Positions 1-14,130 are shown, numbered from the stretch's first letter. The stretch is DNA of 64,000 nt from Hermatobates lingyangjiaoensis (GCA_026182355.1 JAPFBL010000049.1:1178001-1242000), one strand, 5' to 3'. Translations and numbers: made by a program. Notes: generated from the sequence alone by a model not told the origin.

Positions 1-1740
1 TAACCAAACAAAGTTTGTTACAAACGGAGAAATATAAAAAAAGCAGTATTTACGAAAAGACTGATCTGGAAGGCTGAATAAATGATTAAGAGATTACTGA
101 AATTGGTTATAACTACGGATTTCCATCCTTTGATCCTGGCATTTATTCTCTTTTAAAATATTTCACTCGCCTTTGGTTTTTACACCCTTCTAAAGATTAC
201 TGTGTTCTTTATTTAATTATGATGTAAAAATATAATGGTATAGTTTCTCATAATTAATATAATGTTATGATGACTTGTAGAAAGACCAATCAATTGAACA
301 CTTATCATTGTAACAATTTTATATTGAATCATTTAGCCAAATCACATGTCAACTGAAATTTGAAAGCTGGTAATTTCAGAGATGGCATTTTTTGTATTCT
401 GCAGATTTAGAAATAACTTTTAAAACAACCGAAGTTGGGGTTGTTAAAGGATGTATTGATGTTAGATAGGTTCACGTTCGCCTTGAAAAATGTATTTATC
501 TATGTGTGAAAAAAATTATAATGATTTTTGTACTACAGCCACAAATATTTTATAACTTATTATATTATCTTTCAAAATAAATTCGAAGAAGTCATAACCA
601 CTCAAGCCATAAATACTAATACTTAATTGTGTTTCTGAAAATAGTTTGTAAAAGAAGTCAATTTTAAAAATGTCACAAAAAAAACTTCACTTTTTACAAA
701 AAGAATTAATTACATTTCTTTTACCGTATCTATATAACATATTTTATATTTGTGATAATTACTGATAATTTACTGACCGAGAGTACAGGTCAATAGACTA
801 ATCTGTCAGTAAGTAAAATTGTATCTTAATGTATCACTTTTAAAGATCAATATTGAAATAATTTAGATTTTTTGGTTAGGATATTTTCAGTTAGGTATCT
901 TTTACAGATCGATAAACTTTATGGTCTTGCCAGTTCAGGTAGTACAGTTTGTATAGTAACGAATCTATGGTTCCTATTTCAGGAAAAATTGTCAAACGGT
1001 GAGACAAGTAGAGTGATGACAAAACCCTTCATACATGATCATCATCTAGAGGCAGATAATATGCTTAAAATATCAACAAGGAAATCAGATAATCTTAAAA
1101 CGAGTAAATCTATTAAAATATATAAATCGGTTTTTTTTCTTCATTACTATACTCGTAATGTGGTAAAAAATCTTATTCGCTATGAATGAGTTGGGCAATG
1201 AAGTAAAGATATTTCTCGTTGATTACAAAAATCTAGGAGTAGGTGTGTCAGACATTTTGAGGTATTCCTCTCTGTCCATTTTTAGTGAGGAGATCTGAAG
1301 ACACGTTTTGTCCCCTTTGAGAAGCTTTTGTCTCCCTTCTGTGTCAGGTAGGCCTTTCTGTTACAGATTTTCATTTATTATTTGGACTTTGCCAAGCACG
1401 TGTTAAAGTTTACCGTGGAATCTGGGCTACCCGGTTGTCTAGCCATCCTCGGGACCCCTGTCTTATCTTCTAGACCTTCTGGGGTGAGGTGGAAATTTGA
1501 AGAGACAGACAGAAATCGGTTTATATGTTATTATAAGTAATATATGCAGAAAAATCAAATTAAACAAGTGATGCAATCCATAAAGTCCAAAACCATTAGA
1601 AAAAAGAAAAACTGTCGTTGCCAGTCTTGGGAGCGATTCACATCTATCTTCCTGATGACGAGGCCATCAAAATATAATAGTGATATCCTGTTTCATTTCT
1701 GAGCTTCCTTTTTGTGAATATAGTTTATTTAGTTCGTGGA
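1..1740. other. AT-rich non-coding stretch, nothing recognised
   Basis: No recognisable coding region, RNA gene or terminal repeat was found. An open frame of 105 codons at 872-1189 (+) has no recognised motif and a composition expected by chance. Around 1300-1500 the sequence is locally richer in G+C but shows no family signature. Confidence 0.5.
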
Positions 1741-1744
1741 ATCG

Positions 1745-1915
1745 TTTCTTTTATCATCAAACCACAATATGAAATGGGGAAAAAAGACAGTTGGGTATTG
1801 ACTCTGACGAAGACCGCTTGTTACGGTTGAAAGATCTTAGACTTTTTTCCCCATTTCATATTGTAGTGTGATCATTGATTGCTATTCACGTGTTTATGTG
1901 AAATCTTGTTATATA
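1745..1915 (+). mobile_element. Solo PLE-A tail with partial inverted copy
   Basis: The plus-strand stretch 1790-1910 matches the terminal sequence found beside the PLE-A copies at 42.1, 46.8, 51.2 and 56.3 kb, including the motif ending in a palindromic 'cacgtg' block and a short TA run. It is preceded by a short inverted copy of its own end (about 1757-1785, 'accacaata'), so the insertion is a small hairpin without any coding sequence. This is the same arrangement as the tail insertion at 27.6 kb. It is older, with several substitutions. Confidence 0.7.
1800..1842 (+). ncRNA. Hammerhead ribozyme motif, PLE-A family (decayed stem I)
   Basis: Core CTGACGA at 1804-1810, stem II GACCG/CGGTT, then GAAA and the palindrome AGATCT followed by T. 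Stem I should pair GACT with AGTC, but here the 3' side reads AGAC, so one pair is lost. Likely inactive. Confidence 0.55.
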
Positions 1916-3145
1916 TATATTGAGCTTGAATTACAAGGTACAAAATCAGAAGAAAGATGATCTAATGTTAACTTATTATTTTGGGAAATAATTATTTATA
2001 ATATTTATGTACTCTTTATTATGATGGTATTTTATATAATATATTCTCTATGAACTAATCTTCATATATTTATATTTTCACTCATAGAATTGCTGTCTTT
2101 ATATAGTGTCATTCGCCCTCCTTTACAAAAGTTAGTGTTACTATTATTGGACTTTATCTGATTATATGATAGACTTGGAGATAAAGAAGAAGTATGTGTA
2201 ATATTTAGGTGAACCCAACTAACAGTGAAACTGATAGTAAGCCAAGGGCTATAATATATAATGTCATTGACAAATTTATTGCCGAATAAATTTGACAGCT
2301 ACTTTACCTACAGTTAAGTAAAAACACACCTTCATTACTAACATAATCAAGTCACTTACAATGTTCGCCTGCTACATCAATCCAGACATCATCAAAAACA
2401 TATTTGAATTGAATTGGGAAGACTTAAAAACATGTAAATCTACAAAAATCAATGTTTTGTTCATGATCAGTTCAATGTATTTATGGTAAAGTAAAAAATT
2501 AGTAATGCAAAACTATTTCTTGTCAGTAGAATTCAGATATTAGTTTCAAGTTTAACCAAACATTGCAAAAGAAATCATAACGACTTGAAACCAGCAACAT
2601 TTTTTGTTCAAAAAGTGTTAAGAGGATTTTAAATTCATCAGAGGATTCACTTTAATCCATTGACCAATCTTATTTTTGAAGTTTGAAAATAAAGAGTGAA
2701 AAAGATGAAAGGGAAAAAGTAAACTTAGATATGATGTTAGGAAAGGAGTAAATAAGTCTTCAAACTTATCTTTAAGAAAAATTTTCTTTAAGTAATGTAA
2801 TCAGTCTAAATGTTCAGATTCACTTGCATTGATTTATTTGTATATGAAGTGATCAGAAAGTCCATTGAAATATATTTCTATTTTTAAAGAATGAAACAAA
2901 AATGAGAAAATGAACACGACAAGGGGAAAAGGTAGCTGAGGTGATTCAGAATTGATTGAGAAGATTAAAGGCGACACTCCCGTGCAAGGAGCTATCCCCA
3001 TACTCAGCCATCATACTAAATAGTGTTATGTCACAAAGCTTTAGATATTTGATACTGGATAAAGAATTAAAGAAGTAATTCAATCTGAACTGTATAAAAA
3101 ACTTTAAGTACTTCTAGAACATTCAGAGGTCATTTCAATAAAGAA
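1916..3145. other. AT-rich stretch, nothing recognised
   Basis: No gene, RNA or known terminal repeat found in either strand. Confidence 0.45.
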
Positions 3146-3148
3146 AAA

Positions 3149-4640
3149 AATCTCGAGTGGTATACACTCAACTCTACCATAAGTGAATTTATTATCAAAG
3201 TCATTCTTAATTAAATTATTTAATGTTAATGCTGTTATCTACACACAAGAGCGAGATAAAATACCTTTATATGTGTAAAAAACAAGCTAGTACCTTCCTT
3301 ATGATTCAATATTACTAGAAAATAATAGAATTCTTTATGACACCAAGAATTATTCGTCTGACATATGTCATTAAAATATCTCTAAATAAAATAATGACAT
3401 ATAATTATTAAAATATTTACTTTACTTTATAGAAACTAACTAACAAAATAAGCAAGTGAATGTTATGAGTCGAAAAATTACCTTTTAATGTATTAGTCCA
3501 AGAAATATAACAGATACTATGATAATAAATCATACTATACTCATAACTGATACATTCTACAATTATAATTACATATATATTATTTATATTTACAATTATT
3601 TAACTATTATTTAACCAAATTGGTATCATAGACGAAAGAATAATGTAATATCCCTGTTGAAAGAACACATATAACCAAGTGTAGTGAACTGAAATTTATT
3701 TACCCTAATTGTATTCACTTTAAAGGCTTTAAATAATTTGGTTTAACGGCAGGATTTTTTAGAAGTTTTTTAAAGTTTAATGAATCTATTTTGTTTGATT
3801 AAGAAAATATTTTTCTCAGCTAAGGTAAACAAATCCAAAAAATAAGCCAAACAAAGATTATTTCAAGTTGAGTTCTGTTTTTTTATAAGTATATTGCCCT
3901 TTCAAAAGTGGTTCAAAGTTGTTCATAGTGTTATCATAGCATGTAAAATTTTATAGGACAACTTTCAATTTTCCCTTGAAATAAAAGTATTCCAAAACTG
4001 GTTGAGTTGTTAGCTAGATGTACGAGGTAAGATAGTTCATTTTTACAATAATTTTACTGACAACCTCTGGGAGATTAGTGGTCTTAACAATGTATTTTAT
4101 TCAACACATCTAATCTGGGTAATTTAATGACGCAATTGTACAGAAAAACTTTCATTTTACTCTATTTTGAATGAACTGCTCCGAAACTTGTCGAGTTCAA
4201 AGGAAGGTATATGAGGTAAGATGGTTAATCTATACAATTATAAAAGAAGTCTTGTCAGTCCGTCCCTCACAAATCTAAACAAATCCAACAAATATAGCAA
4301 GTCACCCATTATTCCAAAATGGATTTTCAGTTTTTATAGATATATTGCCCTTTGCCGTATTGGAATTTGATAAAATTTGTTTTGTTACCTACTAATTGTG
4401 GGTTTAGTTTTTTCACAAAATTACATTACTCTATAGTAAGCAATTTAGCGTTAAAAAAGCAATTTCTGAAAAAAAAATTTGTTGAAAAAAATATTTACAG
4501 TTGTTTTAAAAATATGAACATATTTCAGTTGTTTTATTTGTTGTTTCCATGATAATACCAAAATTTCAAGACTCAAGAGTTAGTAGTTGAGGAGATAAAA
4601 GGTTGTCTAAAAATAAATTTTGGCAAAAAAGTGACTTTTC
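3149..4640 (+). repeat. Family X repeat, decayed copy 1
   Basis: It opens with a diverged version of the family X head ('tctcgagtggtatacactc', compare the copies at 6.5 and 11.4 kb). It shows the typical internal phrases about 'tttttatagctttattgccctttgc' in split form around 4330, and ends with the family 3' phrase 'aaaaaagtgacttttcc' near 4627. A Helitron helicase fragment follows directly. Confidence 0.55.
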
Positions 4641-5210
4641 CATCATGCATAATTGCACCCAAATATAAGGCACATTTTATAAAACCCATTTATACTTTTG
4701 GATACAGACCAAAAAAACAAAATGCTGAGGACTGTCTTTGTACTAACATTGATAAGTTTAATAATGATCAGAAAATATCATTCCAGTACAAAAAAGCAAT
4801 ATTAGATAACTCAGAAGGTGGTACGACATTCATAGACGCACCTGCAGGCAGAGGCAAAACATTTTTACTCAATCTTATTCCTGCATGCCTTTGCATCAAC
4901 ATCAGATAGTTCTTCGACAGTATCTTCTGACATCTTGGGCAATATATTAACTTGGCCGTACATCACACGTACACTTTAAATTCCCAATGGCAGTGAAGCC
5001 TGAATCTACAGGTAATATCCATTTTTACCAGTCTTAATATATTATCTTAATATCTAGTCTTAGTAAAGGTGGCCATCACCAGTACTCTATCTACCATCAC
5101 CAGTATTTACTCATGGTCAGTTGTATGTTGCTTTAGGTCGTGTTGGAGATCCAAACTACATAAAAATATGTACTCATCAACAGGATTTGCTAAATACATG
5201 TGGCACAAAA
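4631..5210 (+). pseudogene. Helitron (PIF1-like) helicase remnant
   Basis: An open frame at 4631-4909 contains FNNDQK, then GGTTFIDAPAGRGKTFLLNL, which is the Walker A block of Helitron/PIF1-family helicases (usual form GGxFFxDAPGGTGKT). Downstream, in other frames, short islands of the same enzyme survive. One near 4970-5020 reads like the 'HSTFKLP' motif (VHFKFPMAVKPESTG). One near 5103-5180 reads VFTHGQLYVALGR, the final helicase motif. The middle of the domain is deleted, so this is dead. It abuts family X sequence, so either family X is a Helitron or the helicase piece was inserted into it. Confidence 0.75.
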
Positions 5211-5214
5211 CAAC

Positions 5215-6400
5215 ACAAGCAATAAAATGTAAATTCAAAAATGTATAACAGTAAAGGTGTATTCAGAAATTATTCATTAATTTTGCTTATAGATTCTCTG
5301 TATACATGCAAATATGTAAACAAGCAATACAGGCATGGATAAAAATATGGACCATTCATTTTAGCATGGTAAAATACAAACGTCGTTTGCGATAAAAGTG
5401 CTATTCGCAAGTCGTACAAAATATGATTCATTAGAATGATGTTATAGAAATATCCATGACCTGTGCTGTTTTTTAAAAAATCATGAAAGCATATATTAAA
5501 ATACATCAAATTTAATGAGAGTCAAATTGTTAGGTTGTTCAATTTCTTTTGTAAATAAGATTCATTAAATTCGTTTCAAAATGTGTAGTTTTTTTTATAA
5601 ATTATAGTAGTTATATAGTGTAGTTTTTATAAATTATATAACTTTTATATAACTTATATAAAAGGTTATATATAACTTTCCTCTCTGGTTATATAAATTT
5701 GGTTCATTCTATGAATTTCATTAAATATATAAGTGTCAAAAAGATATATCCGTTGGTGAAGCTACGGGAGGTGAACTAGTGTTTATAATAATGTACATGC
5801 AGATTTGGTATACCCTCTTGATAAACACCTTCATCAGCTACAGACAGGCACACATCATCAAAATGGATTCATTAAAGCACAACATTTATAACTGCCTAAA
5901 AATATAAAACATGTTCTTTCATTATAATTACACAGTATAGTTGCCAACTAAAAAAATGGGTACGTATGTATTAAGAAGAAAAATATCATCACTTAAATGT
6001 ATTGGTTCAAAAAATATTTCTTGCGTTATAGTTACAGGTACACCATACTCAAATCTTAAAATTAAAACTACATAAATCAAACATATTTATAATTATTTTT
6101 AAGTGTTAAAACAAATATCTACATACAGTAAATAACTATGCAATGTGTTTGTTGAAAGAAGAAATATGCTTAAAGCTAATATCACTTCTATAATAACAAA
6201 AAAAATTACTCTCTGGTATAAGTGGTTTACGAGAAAAAAAAATTGTACCTGAAAGCACATAATGAGCAATAAAGTAAATCTTCCAAGAAGTAATATTCTT
6301 CACAAAAACTTTACTATTCATCTACACTCTTAAGAGCTAATTTTAAGTATAACGCCACGTTGATCCTTCAACCGGTGTAACCTGTATCAAGTCCACAATC
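5215..6400. other. AT-rich stretch, nothing recognised
   Basis: Contains a short local TATATAA-rich duplication around 5595-5680 and no recognisable gene. Confidence 0.45.
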
Positions 6401-6404
6401 TTTT

Positions 6405-6405
6405 G

Positions 6406-6480
<75 letters not shown>

Positions 6481-6532
6481 ATACACACACACTCACACAC
6501 ACAAACGCACACACACACACACACACACACAC
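6405..6532. repeat. (CA)n microsatellite
   Basis: About 128 bases of CA dinucleotide with a few interruptions (ATACAC, CTCAC, AAACGC). The apparent His-Thr open frame across it is an artefact of the repeat. It lies immediately upstream of a family X head. Confidence 0.97.
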
Positions 6533-6540
6533 AACATCAA

Positions 6541-9427
6541 AAAAGTCTGGAGTGGCCTACAACCAATTTTACCATAAGTAAACTTAATATCAAACTTCTT
6601 GGGTATATAATATATAATGTCTCATTTAAGCATAATGTAAACATCTAAATGGGAGATGATTATTAGTCTCTCATTCCTGAGGAAATACAGAAAGTACTAT
6701 TTGATCCACTTATCAAAATATCAGCCTATCTTTGTATATCACATCACAAATGCATATAATCTCAATAGTATAACTACAGCAGTAATAACATTTTTGAAAA
6801 GCCAAAGTGAAAATGTCCTGATACGAAATAATCTCCTTCAGGAGAACATTGCTTTTTTCCAACAGCCAGTAGATCTCTTACAGTAAATCTTAGGAGTTCT
6901 TCTTCTACATTGAATATTTAAGACAAATTTTCCCAATTTTAAACTTGAAAATATTCTTATTTTGTCTCAGAAATGTCAGAAACATCTAAAAAAAATGTTG
7001 TTTTAAGATAGTTTTTAATTTAAGTATTTTTAAAACACTTAATATTCTTTTTTATTTTTTGGGACAATTCAATATTACCCAAGGTAATATCATTTATGAT
7101 TCTAAAACAAAAGAAAATGATTTCGTTCAGGGTTGCAACATATAGATTGATTAGAGCATTTTGGTAGACAAAACTATCATACCATGCAAAGCATCAGAAA
7201 TTATATGTTTGATTAACGTCGACTTTTACATGTAAGAACTTTTCATTAAACCTCTAAAGATCAATTTTATTTCAGTGCATTCATACAAAAAATTGCTAAG
7301 TCACTGTAAACAATGTAAATAAATGTAAAAAAAGTACAAGTAAAGCAAGTAAACCATTAGTCCCGGATAAACATTAATTTTTTATAGCTTTATTGCTCTT
7401 TGCTGTAATTGAAATTCCATGAATATTTTTTTAAAAATTCCTAATTTCCTGTTCAGTTCGTTTTCAAGATTTCATGGTTTTTAATTAGCTATACATCATT
7501 AACATAACTTCATACTTCTTAGTTATATAATATATAATGTTCTATTTAGGTATCATATACATATCTAAATGTAAGGTGTTAATTAGTCATTCATTCCTGG
7601 AAGTCATACAGTTAGTGATTCATCCACTGATCAATATATATACTTATTTTTGTGTATCTCACGACTGATGCATGAAATATCATTAGTATAACTACAGTAG
7701 TAATAACATTTTTGAAAAGCGAAAGTATAGATTTCGCGTGACGAAATAATCTCTTACAGGAGAACATGGCTTTTGCCTACATCGTTTACCAGACCTCGTT
7801 CTACATTGAATATTTAAAACAAATTTTCCCATTGAAAACTTGAAAATATTTCTATTTTGTCTGAAAAATTTCAGAAACATCAAAGAAAAAATGTTGTTTT
7901 AAGATAATTTTTAATTTAAAATGTAGGATATTACATTTATTATTCTTCAATCAAGGTTTTCAATGTTGAATTATGTTTTAAATTTTTGGTCTTTTATAGA
8001 CTTATTCTACTAGGAATTTTATGGCTTCCTAGTATTTCATTAAAATCACTTTTTTTTCTCTTCGTCAAAAATCATATATACTAATTCACTCTGAGCGAGT
8101 GTTATCTTTTCCCTGCCTGCTGTACTCTGTTATAAGGTTCCTGTGAATGTATATTGAGAAAAATATATTAGTAATTAGACAGTTTTACATACTCAAATCA
8201 AGGTCAAAGCCGGCTATTCAGTATAATTTAAAACTTTTATAGCTGGGAACCTCCAATTTTTGAAAATAATAAATATGAACTATTAGACTAGAATAATAAA
8301 AAACTATTCTTTCTTAAGGAAAGAGTCCATTCCTCACACTTCAATATTATCCAAAGATACTATGATTCATGAACAAAAAAAATTTTCATCTCATTAAGTT
8401 TTGTTCAGGGGTGCAATATATAAATGATTAGACCATATCGTGAGACGAATACGTCTGTATGTATATGAAGCAAGATACATTTAGGTTTATTGGCAGTGAT
8501 TTTTCAGATGTAAGAATATTATTACTCCTATATCTCATATAAGTTAAGAAGTTATTTAAATTTTTCCATTATAAACATCAAATTTGTTTCAGTGAATTCA
8601 CTCCAAAAATTTCTAAGTCAGTAAAAAAAGTACATAAATATCAATAAATTCGATAAACATAGTAGATACTATAAAATTTCATAATTTTTTTTTGTAAATT
8701 CTTAATTTCTTCTTCCATTTTAAAGCAAATTTTCATGGTTTTTTATTGCGCGGTGTAGCGTCAAGAAAACATTTTCTAAAAATAGAAACTGTACTGTAAT
8801 GCCCCTTTGGTGAATGTAATTTTGAAAAAATATATCTCAACTCATCTAGCACAGAAAGTTCTATTTTTGGGTATAGTTTCATTTTAATCCGTTAAACGGT
8901 ATTGCTTGTATCGCCCTCACTAGCTTTCAGATGAAATTATAAGTCAATTTTTTTACATTTTATTAAAAAAGAAGTAAAATATTTTTTGAAATATTGATAA
9001 AAAAATATTTTCTGTTGTTTCAAGAATCTGAATATATATTTATAATTCTTTTATTGGATTTGTAATCTTAAAGATAATGCCAAAATTTCAAAGCTTTAAA
9101 GTTTATGAGTTTATGAGAAAAAAAATGTAGTTTGAAAGCAGGTTTTTTGCAAAAAAAGTGACTTTCCCGTCATACATAATTGTTCCCACACAATGGGGAT
9201 CATCTACACTATGGGGCCCATTTTTGTGTAAAATATCAACTTGATCAATCAAAGATTCTGAACAGTATCGTGGTAACAAACTTTGGATACATACTCACAC
9301 ACTCACACAGACATCATCGAAAAAACTTCATAAAACGACTTCTGGGACCTCAAAACATGTAATTCCGTCAAAATATCGAGATCGATTTTTTTCAAGATCA
9401 GTTACTTTACTTATAGTAAAGTAAAAA
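6541..9427 (+). repeat. Family X repeat, copies 2 and 3 (overlapping or tandem)
   Basis: A head with 'tctggagtggcctacaa' occurs at 6546. A second, partly repeated head-proximal segment starts near 7500 ('cttcttagttatataatat'). The stretch 7900-8270 is almost identical to 11890-12260. The 3' end at about 9140-9425 carries 'gtgactttcccgtcata', the 'aatggggatcatctacac' block and the terminal palindrome 'ctttacttatagtaaag'. No coding capacity is visible. The layout suggests one insertion plus an internal duplication. Confidence 0.7.
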
Positions 9428-9429
9428 AC

Positions 9430-10660
9430 TTCAAAAACGATCTCAGGGTACTTAACGTATAATTAACTTAACGTATAATTCCTCAAAATTTCGAAATGAT
9501 TTTTCATTTTCAATTTTCTAGTTTATGAAAAGAAGAAATTGATAAAACTATTAATGGAAAATTTGATGACCACAAGAAAGTAGATGACATCATGAAAAAG
9601 CCTAGTCAATAATAATGAAAAAAGTGGAAATGATGTCATTATCTGTGGATAAACAATTTTTCAACTAAAATGCCCACAAAAATAAGTTCGTTGATAATTC
9701 GCGAGCTTGTGTGTAAGATGTTAAAAATCGAAATGGCATATGATAGTGATTCAAATTTGAGATTGATGAATCAAAACAAAATATTTTTTAAATCTATTCT
9801 CACTAAGCATAACACTGCCATCTATGGTTAAATTTCTCTTCTGGCTCAGCCACAACACTGAAAATCGGTAACTTAAGAAACAATTTTGCATACTTCCGTA
9901 GTAAAAAATAATAATTTTGCATACGACCTCTTTATAAAATAAGGTATAATTTGTTTAAGCTGATTCATTATTACAATTTAAATATTTGTTAAATGACTGT
10001 TAACTAGAAGATAAAATTTAAAGACAATTGAGAATAATTGAAGAAAAGAGAGCAAAAATAAAGCTATGGAAAATATCAAAAAAAATATTGAAGGAAATAC
10101 GCATATAGTTTAAATTAATATAGATCAAATACGAGATAATTAAAAAAAAGAAATAAATTTCCAGTTTATTACAGGTCTATAAAAATATATTTGAAAAAGA
10201 TAAGTTTGATGTGGGTAATGACAATTGAGAAAGGTGGAGACAAATTTATTACAAGATGTATACTCATCTCATACATCTAATGAGAAAGAGATCAAATATC
10301 AAAGGCTGATTTAATAGTAGATTCTGGAGCTCATTATGCCTTTCTTGAATTGACAAATAAAAAACAGGATGATACAAAGACAGGTCTTTGTATTGAAGGT
10401 CTTCTTTGGAAGCTAAAAAAAGTAGTATTTGAATGGTATCTGTTTTCAACAAACGCTAAACGATATTATTGATAAAGTTGCTAACTGTAATAATTTTACA
10501 GCCATCGTTATTACTTATGCATTTTGGAGTATTCTCTAAGGAAATAGAACAAAAATAAAATAATATTAGTTACTAAATTTGTTAAACTTATCTTCATAGT
10601 TCTACCGTTTTGTCTTAAAATAAAATCCTTCACCTTATAGAGGGTTCTATTGAACATTTT
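9430..10660. other. AT-rich stretch, nothing recognised
   Basis: No motif, RNA or terminal repeat recognised. A minus-strand open frame at 10264-10452 (62 codons) has no recognisable content. Confidence 0.45.
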
Positions 10661-10860
10661 AAGAAGAAATGGATTACATGACTACTGCATCAGCTATATC
10701 GACAATATTTTAATATGTTCTCATTCTTGAGAGTGTCATATGAAAAATCCAGAAAAACTTTTACATACATCAGAGACAGAATGTATCAATCTTAAGCTGG
10801 TAAAATTTTCCATTGCTACTTACTCAGTTAAATATCTGGATTTTTGTTTCCATTTTTCAG
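10660..10860 (+). pseudogene. Possible decayed reverse transcriptase fragment
   Basis: One frame reads SYIDNILICSHS followed by HMKNPEKLLHTSE and INLKLVKFSI...VKYLDF. This follows the order of the gypsy-type RT catalytic block (Y-x-D-D-I-L-I, a helix, then the 'LxKCxFxxxxVxYLGF' strand) with the second Asp replaced by Asn and frame breaks around it. The resemblance is short and I cannot run a search, so the call is weak. Confidence 0.3.
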
Positions 10861-11039
10861 ACGTATTTCCCTACCAATATATAAGGTGTATTCCAGAAAG
10901 AAAAACATTATTTCGAATTGCTTGCATAGTAATATATTATCTCTTTATTGGATTGTACCTAGCAAAGTGACTTGTAAGAAAGATGTGTACATAATTAATA
11001 TATTGGTGTTTACATCACCTTCATTTAAATAAACTGTCA

Positions 11040-11400
11040 GCTGCAAAGAAAAACACATAGTAGTTATTAAAAATTTCAAGTGTCCTGGCAATAAATCAGG
11101 TGTGCTCAGACACCGGGAACTGGAATTATTTATTTAATATATACTGAAAATAGAGTTACAAAGTTGGAACAGTTGTACCACCTGCTACTCAGAAACTTCA
11201 TATTCCAATAAACTAATGATTGAGAAGAGAGTTTTAATCTCTGGTTTAAATGGAACTAAACCAGTGTTTTTTTCCACTGCTCAGAATCTGTGGTGTAAGC
11301 AAGATTATCACCGAAACCGATGAGAATATCCAAGGTACTGGAGCACTCCAAAAAACTCTAAACGAATGCAAGACTGCACCAGTGATTTATTTTTAACGTT
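11040..11400. other. No recognisable feature
   Basis: Slightly higher G+C than the surroundings. No gene or repeat family recognised. Confidence 0.4.
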
Positions 11401-11404
11401 ATAT

Positions 11405-13520
11405 CAGAAAAAAAAATCTGGAGTGGCCTACACTCAACTTTATTTATAAGTAAACATAATATCATACTTCTTGGGTATATAAGAAATAATGTTCCATTTA
11501 AGTATAATATAAATGTCTAAATGGGGGACGTTTATTAGTCTTTCTGGACTGGAGGTAGTACAGATAGTGATTGATCTACTTATCAATATATACGATTATC
11601 TTTTTATATCACACCACTGATGCATGAAATATCATTAATATAACTACAGTAGTAATAACATTTTTGAAAAGCGAAAGTGTGAATTTTGTGTTACGAAATT
11701 ATCTCATACAGGAGAACATGACTTGTGTTCCAATAGTCAGTGGATATCTTCCATAGTTTACCTGACCTCCTACATTAAATATTTAAGAAAAATATTCGCA
11801 GTTAAAACTTGAAAATATTCCTATTTTATTAAGTAATAATATAATAATTAAGTAAAAATATCAAAAAACTGTAACAAAAAATGTTTTAAGATAATTTTTA
11901 ATTTAAAATGTAGGATATTTCATTTATTATTCTTCAACCAAGGTTTTCAATGTTGAATTATGTTTTACATTTTTGGTCTTTTATAGAATTATACTACTGG
12001 GAATTTTATGGCTTCCTAGTATTTCATTAAAATCACTTTTTTTCTCTTTGTCAAAAATCATATATACTAATTCACTCTGAGCGAGTGTTATCTTTTCCCT
12101 GCCTGCTGTACTGTGTTATAAGGTTCCTGTGAATGTATATTGAGAAAAATATATTAGTAATTAGCCAGTTTTACATACTCATATCAAGATCAAAGCCGGC
12201 TATTCAGTATAATTTAAAACTTTTATAGCTGGGAGCCTCCAATTTTTGAAAATAATAGATATGAACCATTAAACTAGAATAGTGAAAAACTGGATATTTA
12301 TCAACAAACATAACTTTTCTTTCTTGAGAAAAGAGTCCATTTCTCACACTTCAATTTTACCTGAAGATACCATGATTCACAAACAAAAAATATTTTATAA
12401 CTATTTAAAGTTATAATATAACTTAGATATTAAAGTTTGTTCAAGAGTGAAATATATAGGTTGATTGAAGCATTTTAATCATCATACATTTTAAGAGATA
12501 AATACATCATACCAAGGAAAGCAATAGAAATGTATGTGTATTGGCGGTGATTTTTTTTCATGTAAAATATTATCATCTTATATTTGGTATAAGTCAATAA
12601 ATTTTTCAATTTTTTCATTATCAGTTTTTCATTATATCAATTTTATTTGAGTGAATTCAATTGAAAAATTTCTAAGTCAATGTAAACAATGTAAAAAAAA
12701 TCAATATGTTCGACAAGTATAGCAGGTGACTGCTATAGTCACGTTAGTCTAAGGATAAACAATCAGTTTTTATAGCGTTATTGCTCTTTACCTTGATTTA
12801 AATTTCATTAATTTTTTTTATAAATTGCTAATTTGCTGTTATTTTGTCCATTTGGTTTCATTTGCTCTAATTTGCCCATTATTTGGAAAATTTTCATGCT
12901 TCTTTAATGAGACGTTTAGCGTCAAAAAGCATTTTCTGAAAACAGAAAGTGTAACAGCCCTCTGGTGAATGTAATTTTGAAAAAAAATTATCTCAACTCA
13001 TCCTTCTCTGAATATTCTATTTTTAGGTATAGTTTCACTTTGATCTGTTAAACTGTGAGGCTTGTATTGCTCTCACAAGCTTTCAGATTAAATTAAAAGT
13101 AAAAATGTTTATATTTTATTGGAAAGAAATATTTCCCGTTCTTTTAAAAATCTGAATATATTTTTCAATTATTACATTTGTAACCTTATAGATAATGCCA
13201 AAATTCAAAACTCTAAATTAGCAGTTCAGGAGAAAAAAATGTTTTCTTAAAACAGTTTTTGGCAAAAAAGTGACTTTCCGTCATTCATAATTCCTCCCAA
13301 ACAATAGGGATCATCTACAATATGGGGCCCATTTATTTATAAAATACCAACTTGATCCATCAAAGATTCTCGACCGTAGTGTGGTAACAAACTTTGGATA
13401 CAAACAGACATCACCGAAAACATCATAAAACGACTTTCGGGGTCTCAAAACATGTAATTCCGTCAAAATCTGGAGACCAATTTTTTTCACGATCACCACA
13501 CTTTACTTATAGCAAAGTAA
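11405..13520 (+). repeat. Family X repeat, copy 4 (most complete)
   Basis: This copy of about 2.1 kb defines family X. It runs from 'atctggagtggcctacactc' at 11419 to the terminal palindrome 'ctttacttatagcaaag' near 13501. It contains the block conserved with 7.9-8.3 kb, the phrase 'ttttatagcgttattgctc' near 12770, the 'gcgtcaaaaagcattttctg' block near 12915 and the 'gtgactttccgtcattcat' block near 13270. There is no coding capacity. The short hairpin near one end is a Helitron-like trait, but no CTRR follows it, so the class is left open. Confidence 0.75.
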
Positions 13521-13719
13521 AAAAATTGAGATATTTCACTTTGAATGCAAGAAATTTAAATATCCTACAAAAAGTATAGGCTATGAGTTCACCGTACGTT
13601 GTAATCATAAACCGTTAGAAAACTTCAGAATAAAATCTCGTATTGACGAGAATATTATTCATTAGTCTTTCTGATTCATTATTACAAAAATGTTTACAAT
13701 CTAATTATTCATTTCTGTA

Positions 13720-14130
13720 TTTGTGTTGTTTAAAAAATCTGAGGATTGTTTTGTTTACTGCTTTTGTAGCCCTAAAGATAAAACCAAGATTTCAAGACTA
13801 TATAATTAGTAGTTTAAGAGAAAAAAATGTTGTATTAAAACAGGTTTTAGGCAAAAAAAAGTGACTTTCCCATGATGCATAATTGCTCCCCCAAACTATA
13901 CAACACATTTACACTATGAGGCCTTTTTTTTGTGCAAAATATCAATTATCAAAGATTGTGGCTGTAGCGTGGTAACAAACTTTGAATACGTATTCACCCA
14001 CACACACACAGACATCATCGAAAAAACATCATTAAACGACTTTTGGAACTTTAAAACATGTAATTCCATCAAAATCTCGAGATCGAATTTTTTCACGACC
14101 ACTATACTTTACTTATAATAAAGTCAAATA
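13720..14130 (+). repeat. Family X repeat, copy 5 (3' part only)
   Basis: Repeats the last 0.4 kb of copy 4: 'gtgactttcccatgatgcat' at 13861, the 'cacacagacatcatcgaaaa' block and the terminal palindrome with one change (14106-14122). It starts right after copy 4, so it is a partial tandem copy. Confidence 0.75.

Noticed and set aside
872..1189. 105-codon open frame as a gene
   Set aside because: No recognisable motif, no splice or promoter evidence, and composition typical of AT-rich chance frames.
6403..6648. Open frame starting with a long His-Thr repeat
   Set aside because: It is the (CA)n microsatellite read in frame, with no support beyond the repeat.
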